Below, one piece after another: positions 1 to 5,293 of a stretch of 5,293 nt of DNA. Each line of letters opens with the position of its first letter. Position 1 is the stretch's first letter. The translations under genes and the position numbers were made by a program. The notes under the pieces were generated by a model. It worked only from the letters and a program-made list of their open reading frames with translations. It did no database searches and was not told the origin of the DNA. This stretch comes from Paenibacillus sp. Its GTDB lineage: Bacteria; Bacillota; Bacilli; Paenibacillales; NBRC-103111. Where the stretch lies: the NCBI GenBank assembly GCA_029239545.1, contig JARBUQ010000369.1, positions 1 through 5,293 on the forward strand, written 5' to 3'.

Positions 1-876
1 GGTGAAAGGAATGGAAGTGTGTCGGCCCCAATTAATCTGCTCGTTGATAGGAGCCAGGAAGTCACCTGTCAGCCATTTCATATACCCTAAATAAGAAGCG
101 AGCGGAATGCACCCGACTATTAAATATAACAACCTCAACAAATCTCCACGCTCCGGCTTGCGAAACCCTCTCTCCAGCAGCATACAGCAAGCTGTATAAA
201 GCAATATCACAACCCCTACATTTCGCGTTACCGTACAAAGGCCTGCCATGATGAGCGCCGGAAGCCACTTGCCCTTATGGGAATAGTAAATCGCACCCAT
301 GGAGAGCATCAGAAATAAGCTCTCCGTGTAAGGTACGAATAGAAAGATAGCAGCCGGCGCAATAAGCAGCAGCCCTACCCCAAGTTTTGCTTCCATATCC
401 TTCAATCCGCGTTGAATCGCTATATAATACAAATAAATCATTGAAGCAATAAGAAATAAATTGGATATGACAAGCCCTGTCAACATATAGTCTGCATTTG
501 TGAGCTTGGCAAATATTCGCAGCAGAAGCGGAAACAAAGGAAAGAACACCCAATTCGCTGGCGGGTGCGGCTCGTCAATCCGATAATCATCATACCATTG
601 GTCCGCAATTACCTGATACGCATATGTATCTGCTGTCAAGAATTGTTTAAGAACAGGGAACTTGGTCTTCCACAAATCTTCTTCCAGCAGCATCTGAGAG
701 CTAGCAGAGCCTGACCAAGTCAGCGGTTTGTAGTCTGATGGGAATTGATAATCTGAGAATAAGTTCATTCCGAAATAAGCAGCAACGAGCACGACGATAC
801 GTGTAATAATAAATAACCCGACCAAGAAGCGGATAGGGCTGCCCTGAATGGCTGTTCTGACTTTGACGAAATCCAT
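1..876 (-). CDS. PIG-V/Gpi18-like integral membrane glycosyltransferase, C-terminus cut off by window edge
   Basis: The frame is open from an ATG at 876 to base 1 (292 codons, no stop), so only the C-terminal end is missing. The protein is strongly hydrophobic, with likely membrane helices near residues 16-37, 110-128, 132-153, 165-181, 184-199, 205-230 and 246-267. Motifs match the PIG-V/Gpi18 type of GT-C mannosyltransferases (COG5542-like): an Arg in the first helix (R26), a DTYAYQVIADQWY stretch after an extracytoplasmic loop (D83), FFPLFPLL at 111-118, PYTESLF at 182-188 and W204 followed by TVTRNVG at 215-221. Family members use lipid-phosphate-linked sugars outside the membrane; the donor and acceptor of bacterial members are mostly unknown, so I name no substrate. 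The ATG at 876 is preferred over one at 880, which is in another frame, because AAAGGGG lies 7 nt upstream of it. It follows the ispH terminator and has its own candidate promoter. The family call is from motif recognition; another GT-C family is possible. Confidence 0.8.
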   Translation of the reverse strand, partial: MDFVKVRTAIQGSPIRFLVGLFIITRIVVLVAAYFGMNLFSDYQFPSDYKPLTWSGSASSQMLLEEDLWKTKFPVLKQFLTADTYAYQVIADQWYDDYRIDEPHPPANWVFFPLFPLLLRIFAKLTNADYMLTGLVISNLFLIASMIYLYYIAIQRGLKDMEAKLGVGLLLIAPAAIFLFVPYTESLFLMLSMGAIYYSHKGKWLPALIMAGLCTVTRNVGVVILLYTACCMLLERGFRKPERGDLLRLLYLIVGCIPLASYLGYMKWLTGDFLAPINEQINWGRHTSIPFT

Positions 877-917
877 GCATAATCCCCTTTTCTAATAATA
901 AAGGCATCTAATATTCC

Positions 918-946
918 ATTATAATCGAAAAGTGGAGAACGATAAA
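918..946 (-). promoter_or_regulatory. Candidate sigma-A promoter of the PIG-V-like gene
   Basis: Read on the minus strand, a perfect TATAAT -10 box lies at 923-918 and a weak -35 box TTTATC (3 of 6 matches to TTGACA) at 946-941, with a 17-nt spacer. Transcription would start near 911, giving a leader of about 35 nt. It lies between the ispH terminator and the start codon, where a promoter is expected. Not experimentally supported. Confidence 0.55.
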
Positions 947-984
947 CTATGGTTGTGTTTTTTCCTATAATATGGGAGTGTCGC

Positions 985-1020
985 AAAAAAGGACCATCCG
1001 GAAAATATCCGAACGGTCCT
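985..1020 (-). terminator. Rho-independent terminator after ispH
   Basis: In minus-strand RNA, bases 1020-990 form a 13-bp hairpin (arms AGGACCGUUCGGA and UCCGGAUGGUCCU) with a 5-nt loop. All 13 positions pair when two G-U wobbles are counted, and a run of U follows directly (six A on the plus strand, 985-990). The wobbles pair only in the minus transcript, and the plus side has no T run, which fixes the direction. It begins 34 nt after the ispH stop and separates ispH from the downstream membrane-protein gene. Confidence 0.92.
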
Positions 1021-1053
1021 GTATGGATGTAACACAATTATACAAAAGTCACA

Positions 1054-2010
1054 CTAAACTCCCTTGCCCGTCTTCTCCCTCACCTGAGGAAGCAGCTTGC
1101 TCTTGTTGATCGTACGCTCGATCGGCCAGGTGGCTGGCAGAGCAGGATCGTACTGCTCCAAATACGAGATGACTTCCTTCGTAATCGGAGTTGGTGTGGA
1201 GGCACCGGAGGTAACACCTACCTTGCTCACGCCCTCGAGCCACTCTGTCTGCAGCTCGGATACGTCTGAGATCCGGAAGGCACGCGTCCCCGCAATCTCC
1301 TCCGAAACTTGGGCCAGACGATTGGAGTTGTTGCTCTTAGGATCCCCGACCACGATGACCAGATCGCATTCCTTCGCCTGCTCTGCAACAGCTTCTTGCC
1401 GCACTTGCGTTGCGAGGCAGATCTCGTTGTGAATCTCAGCAGAAGGAAACTTGATTATGAGCTTATTCATAATATGCCGAATATCCCACTGGCTCATTGT
1501 AGTCTGATTCGTAATCGTGATCTTGTCTGCAACGAGATTCAGAGCATCTATCTCTGCTTCTCTCTCGATCAGATGCACATGCTCAGGAGCAATGCCTATC
1601 GCCCCTTCCGGCTCGGGATGGCCTTTCTTGCCGATATAAATAATCTCATACCCTTCCCCGACCTTCTCCCGAATCAGGTCATGAGTCTTGGTCACATCCG
1701 GGCATGTGGCATCCACCACCGTCAAGCCCTTGTTACGGGCACGACGGCGAACTTCAGGCGACACGCCATGGGCTGTAAAAATAACGGTCCCCTTCTCGAC
1801 CTTCTCGAGAATTTCCAGTCGATCGTTTCCATCCAAAGTAATAATGCCGTCATCCTCGAATGCTTCCGTAACATGGCTGTTGTGTACAATCATTCCTAAT
1901 ATATATATGGGCCTTGGAAGATCCAAATTGCGTGCAGTTTGCCTCGCTAGCACCATTGCGTCTACGACACCGTAACAGTAGCCGCGCGGAGATATTTTCA
2001 ATACATCCAT
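1054..2010 (-). CDS. ispH: 4-hydroxy-3-methylbut-2-enyl diphosphate reductase (IspH/LytB)
   Basis: This is the last enzyme of the MEP (non-mevalonate) isoprenoid pathway: a cytoplasmic iron-sulfur protein reducing HMBPP to IPP and DMAPP, the precursors of undecaprenyl phosphate, quinones and other prenyl lipids. The 318-residue length is normal for the family. The three iron-sulfur cysteines are present: C12 (in GYCYGVVDAM), C103 (DATCPDVTKTH) and C198 (NEICLATQ). Substrate-pocket residues are also there: H43 (VHNSH), H81 (TAHGVS), H131 and E133 (GHPEPEG), T171 (NQTTMS), the SNNSNRL loop at 226-232 and S268. The sequence looks like the Bacillus type (YqfP). The ATG at 2010 is preceded by GGGAGGA about 10 nt upstream, and the MDVLKISPRG start matches Bacillus IspH. 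It lies 44 nt after the sensor kinase stop, with a likely promoter of its own and a strong terminator downstream. All key residues are intact. Confidence 0.98.
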   Translation of the reverse strand: MDVLKISPRGYCYGVVDAMVLARQTARNLDLPRPIYILGMIVHNSHVTEAFEDDGIITLDGNDRLEILEKVEKGTVIFTAHGVSPEVRRRARNKGLTVVDATCPDVTKTHDLIREKVGEGYEIIYIGKKGHPEPEGAIGIAPEHVHLIEREAEIDALNLVADKITITNQTTMSQWDIRHIMNKLIIKFPSAEIHNEICLATQVRQEAVAEQAKECDLVIVVGDPKSNNSNRLAQVSEEIAGTRAFRISDVSELQTEWLEGVSKVGVTSGASTPTPITKEVISYLEQYDPALPATWPIERTINKSKLLPQVREKTGKGV

Positions 2011-2042
2011 ACCGGTTTCTTCCTCCCGTCTGTTTGCTTCTA

Positions 2043-2048
2043 ATTATA
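2043..2048 (-). promoter_or_regulatory. Candidate -10 box for ispH
   Basis: The minus strand carries a perfect TATAAT at 2048-2043, in the 44-bp gap between the kinase stop (2055) and the ispH ATG (2010). A start near 2036 would leave a leader of about 26 nt that still includes the GGGAGGA ribosome binding site. The -35 region would lie inside the kinase gene and is weak (TTTCTT at 2071-2066 with a 17-nt spacer), and there is no extended -10. Read-through from the kinase promoter is an alternative or additional source of ispH mRNA. Confidence 0.4.
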
Positions 2049-2054
2049 GCCTAA

Positions 2055-3524
2055 TCACGGCTGCGAAGAAAGCGAAAGCACAGTAGGCAACCAGATGACA
2101 AATGTCGTTCCATGATCCTTCTGGGTCATAACCTCAACAGAGCCGGCATGCTCATCGATAATCCATTTGGCAATCGACAGACCGAGTCCTGTACCCGATT
2201 TGGTGCCGCGCGAAAGATCAGCACGATAGAAGCGTTCAAAAATATGGGGAACCTCCTCTTTATCCATACCAATACCCGTATCGCTGATCCTGAATCCGAT
2301 CAATTGCTCCCTGCGAATGAAATCCAGGGTAACAGAGCCTTCATCCGTATACTTTAAACCATTCTCAATAAAAATAAATAATAATTGCTGCAAATGATCC
2401 TTGCTTCCATTCACATTCAAGCCTATTAACGGACTCGTATCTCCAACGATCCATTCGGCAGTTCTCGGAAGGAACTGGGCTTTGCGTACAACCTCATCAA
2501 CCAGTGGCTTGAGTTCTACCGAAGTTTTGTGCATCACTTGCCCTGCATCAGCTCGAGCCAGCGACAATAAGTCATTCACCATCCGGCTCATCCGTTCCGC
2601 CTCATCCGATATATCTCGCATCGCTTCCAGTGACATAGTCACATTCTCAAAGTCTACGCTGTTCATCTCACCTTTGCTGGCAGCGGCCTTCCACACCTTC
2701 TCCAGCAGCTCTACATTACCGCGAATCGTGGTAAGCGGGGTACGCAGCTCATGAGAAGCGTCGGATACAAAGCGACGTTGGGCGCTGTAAGCATCGTCGA
2801 GCTCCGAATACATAGTCTGGATGCGTGAAAGCATCCCGTTGACCGTGTCCGTCAGCCTGCCTATCTCGTCTGACGGCCCGATATAATCAATTCGCCGGTC
2901 GAGGTCGGCGCTCTTCTCTATGCGGTTAGCGGCATCTATCACTCTTTCGATGGGTCGCAGCGCCTTGCGCGCCAGGAACCAGCCTATCGAGGCGGCCAGA
3001 AGCACAATGAAGAATCCGACTAGAATGAATGTATACTTCAATGAACGCAAAGAGTTGTTGATCGTTTCTTTATTTCCTGCAACACGAAGAACTCCCAAGT
3101 ATTGGTTATCATAGAAGATTGGAATATTATTAACCAGAACGGCCGTATTACCAAACAAAGTGGACTCAAAGTAGCTGTTGCCATCGGAAGCTCTCCGTGC
3201 CGTTTCGATTGTATTTGGTAAACTTAGTACGGAATTACCTGATTCTTTAAACACCTCTCCATTCGGTTTCAGGACCTGCATCACCATTCCAGTCTCAAAT
3301 GTATCTAAAGGAGGCAATGTAAGCGTAACTGATATGCCTCTCCTTGACTGTACGAGTGTTGGCTGTATAGAGGATATTACTCTTTCTGCTTCTATCCTCA
3401 TTTTCCCCTTCAAATCCGCTAGCAGACTGGCAGACAACGTAAAATAAATAGCAAACCCCAAAGTCAGCAAAGTTACGGCCAATATGCCGGTATACCATAA
3501 TGTAAGCCGCAAACGGATCGACAT
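2055..3524 (-). CDS. Two-transmembrane HAMP sensor histidine kinase
   Basis: This membrane sensor kinase autophosphorylates on histidine and should pass the phosphate to the regulator encoded just upstream. Layout of the 489 residues: first membrane helix about 9-34; extracytoplasmic sensing region about 35-163; second helix about 164-185; HAMP linker about 186-240; HisKA with H-box SDASHELRTPL and phospho-acceptor H258; HATPase_c with N-box N388 (ENGLKYT), G1 box DTGIGM (415-420), F-box IFERFYR (428-434) and G2 box GTGLGLS (444-450). All catalytic motifs are intact. The N-box has Gly where Ala is usual, and the HisKA helical hairpin carries a few extra residues around 278-295. The ATG at 3524 has AGGGG 9 nt upstream, inside the regulator's 3' end. 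The sensing domain has motifs such as VLKPNGEVF and GVLRVAG that suggest a Cache/PAS-like fold, but its signal cannot be read from sequence. It is MprB/ArlS-like in layout; orthology is not established. Confidence 0.96.
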   Translation of the reverse strand: MSIRLRLTLWYTGILAVTLLTLGFAIYFTLSASLLADLKGKMRIEAERVISSIQPTLVQSRRGISVTLTLPPLDTFETGMVMQVLKPNGEVFKESGNSVLSLPNTIETARRASDGNSYFESTLFGNTAVLVNNIPIFYDNQYLGVLRVAGNKETINNSLRSLKYTFILVGFFIVLLAASIGWFLARKALRPIERVIDAANRIEKSADLDRRIDYIGPSDEIGRLTDTVNGMLSRIQTMYSELDDAYSAQRRFVSDASHELRTPLTTIRGNVELLEKVWKAAASKGEMNSVDFENVTMSLEAMRDISDEAERMSRMVNDLLSLARADAGQVMHKTSVELKPLVDEVVRKAQFLPRTAEWIVGDTSPLIGLNVNGSKDHLQQLLFIFIENGLKYTDEGSVTLDFIRREQLIGFRISDTGIGMDKEEVPHIFERFYRADLSRGTKSGTGLGLSIAKWIIDEHAGSVEVMTQKDHGTTFVIWLPTVLSLSSQP

Positions 3525-3528
3525 GATG

Positions 3529-4218
3529 TTATTCCCCTCTCAGTACGTAACCCGCTCCCCGTACCGTCTGTATGATGCGTTTGCCTCCATGCTCCTCCAG
3601 CTTCTGTCTAAGCAGCGCTATATAAACCTCAAGCACATTGGACTCCCCGCTATAGTCGTAGCCCCATACCTTCTCCATAATCAGATCCCGGGATAGGACT
3701 CGTCGCGGATTCTGCATGAAGAGATGAAGCAGATCGAACTCCTTGGTCGTGAGCTCAATGCTGCTGCCGTCTCGGATAACTTCCCTTGTATCCAGATCGA
3801 GCACCACATCCTCGGCCTGAACCCGGCGCGTCTGCTGCTCGGCCTTGTCCGCACGGCGTCTTAGCAGCGAACGCACACGGGCTAACAATTCCTCCAGCGC
3901 GAAAGGCTTCACTAAATAATCATCCGCTCCCAAGTCTAACCCCTTCACCCGATCCGACACCTCATCCTTTGCTGTCAGCATCAGGATAGGAACATCACTG
4001 CCGCTTTCTCGGATGCGGCGACAAACTTCCCATCCATCAAGCTGCGGCATCATTACATCAAGGATAATCACATTCGGTTCTTCCAGCAGCAGCAGCTTCA
4101 ACCCTTCCGACCCGTTAGCTGCTGTAGATACAGCGTACCCCTCGAATGCTAGCGATCTTTTTAACATAGAGGTGATCTTCGCATCATCGTCAATCACCAT
4201 AATTTTATCCCGCAACAC
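3529..4218 (-). CDS. OmpR/PhoB-family response regulator (MprA-like)
   Basis: This is a DNA-binding response regulator, the partner of the kinase that starts 4 nt after its stop codon. Numbering from the GTG at 4218 (229 residues), the receiver domain has acidic pocket D10-D11, phospho-acceptor D54 (VIILDVMMPQLDG), T82 and K104 (LVKPF). A winged-helix domain occupies about 132-227, ending in the typical IIQTVRGAGYVLRG. Length is normal for the family. Start choice: the frame also has two ATGs at 4236 and 4233, but those have only a poor AAGAAG upstream, whereas GAGGGA lies 7 nt before the GTG at 4218, and family members begin close to RDKIMVIDDD. A TTG at 4215 is also possible. From memory the sequence resembles mycobacterial MprA (FALEELLAR, NPRRVLSR, NVLEVYIALLR), but subfamily identity needs a tree. 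It probably also regulates its own operon, as is common for such pairs. Confidence 0.95.
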   Translation of the reverse strand: MLRDKIMVIDDDAKITSMLKRSLAFEGYAVSTAANGSEGLKLLLLEEPNVIILDVMMPQLDGWEVCRRIRESGSDVPILMLTAKDEVSDRVKGLDLGADDYLVKPFALEELLARVRSLLRRRADKAEQQTRRVQAEDVVLDLDTREVIRDGSSIELTTKEFDLLHLFMQNPRRVLSRDLIMEKVWGYDYSGESNVLEVYIALLRQKLEEHGGKRIIQTVRGAGYVLRGE

Positions 4219-4265
4219 ATTCACTTCCCTCATCATTAGCTTCTTATTAGCTACACTTTGCTTCT

Positions 4266-4274
4266 ATTGTACCA
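4266..4274 (-). promoter_or_regulatory. Extended -10 promoter of the two-component operon
   Basis: The minus strand reads TGGTACAAT at 4274-4266: a TACAAT -10 box preceded by the TG of an extended -10. No good -35 is seen; the position 17 nt upstream falls within the htrA terminator stem. A start near 4259 would give a leader of about 40 nt to the GTG start. It is the best promoter candidate between htrA and the regulator, and since a terminator lies immediately upstream the operon needs its own promoter. Confidence 0.55.
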
Positions 4275-4279
4275 CTGCT

Positions 4280-4332
4280 AAACAAAAGCAGGAAAGCGAA
4301 GCGGAGCATTCGCTTCCGTTACGCTTTCCTGC
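4280..4332 (-). terminator. Rho-independent terminator after htrA
   Basis: An 11-bp perfect GC-rich stem pairs 4288-4298 (GCAGGAAAGCG on the plus strand) with 4322-4332. It extends inward with a further CGGA/TCCG pairing across a 3-nt internal mismatch. On the minus strand it is followed by TTTTGTTT (4287-4280), the U-tract expected for termination of a leftward transcript. The plus-strand side has no T run, so it serves htrA, whose stop is about 70 nt upstream. Confidence 0.85.
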
Positions 4333-4342
4333 AGGTCCTGCA
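4330..4342. repeat. 13-bp dyad next to the htrA terminator
   Basis: TGCAGG-T-CCTGCA is a perfect dyad around a single central base, overlapping the distal arm of the terminator. The one-base centre makes an RNA hairpin impossible without melting, so as a double-stranded DNA site it could bind a dimeric protein, or it may be chance. Its CCTGC copies could also offer an alternative partner to the terminator arm. Confidence 0.4.
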
Positions 4343-4353
4343 TGGCTCAATCA

Positions 4354-4395
4354 GTTATCGCACCTAACACAGCTCCCAGCTCGCCGTGCGATAAC
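4354..4395. repeat. 10-bp perfect inverted repeat just after the htrA stop
   Basis: GTTATCGCAC (4354-4363) and GTGCGATAAC (4386-4395) are perfect inverted repeats around a 22-nt spacer, starting 8 nt after the htrA stop codon. In htrA mRNA they would form a hairpin. Neither side has a U-tract, so this is not a classic terminator. It may be a 3'-end stabilising structure or a protein-binding dyad; the sequence alone does not decide. Confidence 0.6.
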
Positions 4396-4403
4396 ATTCT
4401 GCC

Positions 4404-5291
4404 TTAAGATTTATTGCGGTCGCCAATAATAACGAATGTGTCAACCTTTTTGCCGTCTCTCATAATCTTCAACGTAACTTTATCGTCAGCCTTAAGCGCT
4501 TTGATCTTGGTAGTGACATCCGTGCTGTTGGTAACAGCTTCGCCATTCACTTCAAGGATAACATCACCAGCGGTTAAGCCAGCTTTGGAGGCAGGGCTTC
4601 CGTTCTCTACAGTCGTAATTACAGATCCCTTGTTGTTTTCGAGATTCAGCTGCTTCACCCATTCATCCTGGATATCAGACAAGCCAACTCCAATGTACGG
4701 CTGAGGCATCTTCACACCATTCATCATATTCTGAAGAACTGTGTTCACCGTACTGGTTGGGATGGCGAACCCGATCCCTTGCGCCTGTGCACTAACGGCT
4801 GTGTTAATCCCAACTACTTCGCCGTTCAGATTGAGAAGCGGCCCACCCGAGTTGCCGGGGTTAATGGAAGCATCTGTCTGCAGCAAGTGCTCGTACTTAC
4901 GTGTTCCTTGTGTGTCAGGGATATCAATCGGACGCTCCTTGGCGCTCAGTACCCCTACCGTTACTGTATGATCGAAGCCATAAGGATTACCGATCGCCAC
5001 TACCCAGTCGCCTACGCGAATATCATCTGAGCTGCCAAGCGGCAGGTAAGGGAATTCCTTGCTATCCTCAATCTTCAGTACCGCCAGATCAAGATTGTAC
5101 TCCGATCCCATCAGCTTGGCTTTGAAGGGCTTGCTGTAGCCCTGCACCTCAACTTCAATTTCAGTCGCGCCGTCTACAACATGCTGATTCGTAAGAACAT
5201 AACCTGTTTTGTCAAAAATAAATCCTGAGCCGAGTCCCGCTGATTGACGTTGCTGGCTATCTGTCGGGGTCTTCTGTGAATTGCTTCCGCC
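4404..5291 (-). CDS. HtrA/DegP-family (S1C) serine protease, N-terminus beyond the window
   Basis: This is an envelope-quality-control protease of the trypsin fold; in Bacillales the family is membrane-anchored with the protease outside the cell, degrading misfolded secreted proteins. The frame runs from the right edge to a TAA at 4404 (295 residues seen). The catalytic triad is complete, numbered from the edge: H37 (TNQHVVD), D68 (NLDLAVLKI) and S148 (INPGNSGGP). A single PDZ domain occupies about 197-286 (PYIGVGL to the C-terminus, with GSPASKAGLTAGDVI). The first 18 visible residues are Ser/Gln/Thr-rich, typical of the linker between the missing membrane anchor and the protease domain. A GTG at 5147 could be mistaken for a start, but it lies after the catalytic His and the frame stays open upstream, so the real start is outside the window. 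One PDZ fits the Bacillus HtrA/HtrB/HtrC group; which paralogue it is cannot be told. It is followed by its own terminator. Confidence 0.96.
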   Translation of the reverse strand, partial: GGSNSQKTPTDSQQRQSAGLGSGFIFDKTGYVLTNQHVVDGATEIEVEVQGYSKPFKAKLMGSEYNLDLAVLKIEDSKEFPYLPLGSSDDIRVGDWVVAIGNPYGFDHTVTVGVLSAKERPIDIPDTQGTRKYEHLLQTDASINPGNSGGPLLNLNGEVVGINTAVSAQAQGIGFAIPTSTVNTVLQNMMNGVKMPQPYIGVGLSDIQDEWVKQLNLENNKGSVITTVENGSPASKAGLTAGDVILEVNGEAVTNSTDVTTKIKALKADDKVTLKIMRDGKKVDTFVIIGDRNKS

Positions 5292-5293
5292 AT

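Noticed and set aside
877..1053. Possible small RNA or riboswitch in the 177-bp gap upstream of the membrane-protein gene
   Set aside because: Apart from the ispH terminator and one promoter candidate, no further conserved-looking structure or known riboswitch motif is visible.
1054..1243. Short minus-strand frames overlapping the ispH 3' end and the left-hand gene (for example 275-553, 701-907, 765-1037)
   Set aside because: They are out-of-frame shadows of the PIG-V-like gene, of ispH or of the terminator region; 701-907 uses the ATG at 880, which is less well spaced from the ribosome binding site than 876.
1309..1899. A 196-codon plus-strand open frame opposite ispH
   Set aside because: It lies wholly antisense to a fully intact ispH, shows no recognisable domain, and long mirror frames are common opposite conserved genes of this codon usage.
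4013..4429. A 138-codon plus-strand open frame across the regulator 5' end and the spacer
   Set aside because: It is Ser/Thr-rich and low in complexity where it mirrors regulator codons, crosses the terminator and promoter, and has no family resemblance.
2055..5291. WalRK-HtrC locus, which in Bacillales also pairs an HtrA protease with a two-component system
   Set aside because: The order is reversed (protease first), there are no yycH, yycI or yycJ genes between, and the 489-residue kinase lacks the PAS domain and length expected of WalK.
1..5293. Mobile element, CRISPR array, defence system, toxin-antitoxin pair or other novel accessory system
   Set aside because: There are no transposase or integrase genes, no regularly spaced repeats, no tRNA, and all five genes are recognisable chromosomal families with similar codon use and the same orientation.

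Overview
The window reads as an ordinary chromosomal stretch of a low-to-mid GC Gram-positive bacterium, most likely a Paenibacillus or close relative (Bacillales). The basis is Bacillus-type IspH sequence, AGGGG/GGAGG ribosome binding sites, sigma-A-like promoters and U-tailed intrinsic terminators. The genus is inferred from protein style, not from any marker gene. Every convincing gene lies on the minus strand, so transcription runs from high to low coordinates.

In transcription order: (1) 5291-4404 is the C-terminal part of an HtrA/DegP-type (S1C) serine protease with a full catalytic triad and one PDZ domain; its N-terminal end lies beyond the right edge. It ends in a strong intrinsic terminator (4332-4280), with an extra 10-bp perfect inverted repeat just after the stop. 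(2) An extended -10 promoter abuts that terminator and drives a two-gene two-component system: an OmpR/PhoB-type response regulator (4218-3529) and, 4 nt later, a two-transmembrane HAMP sensor histidine kinase (3524-2055). (3) After 44 nt comes ispH (2010-1054), the last enzyme of the MEP isoprenoid pathway. It probably has its own promoter overlapping the end of the kinase gene, but no terminator separates it from the kinase. A clear intrinsic terminator (1020-985) closes this unit. (4) A new sigma-A-like promoter leads into a multi-pass membrane protein of the PIG-V/Gpi18-like GT-C glycosyltransferase type (876 to the left edge), whose C-terminus is cut off.

The regulator and kinase resemble, from memory, the mycobacterial MprA/MprB envelope-stress pair, which also neighbours an HtrA-type protease (PepD). 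Together with the adjacent htrA this suggests a cell-envelope stress module, but that link is inference. I see no mobile element, CRISPR array, RNA gene, riboswitch or clearly novel system. The most interesting items are the htrA/two-component arrangement, the structured 160-bp spacer between them, and the PIG-V-like protein.
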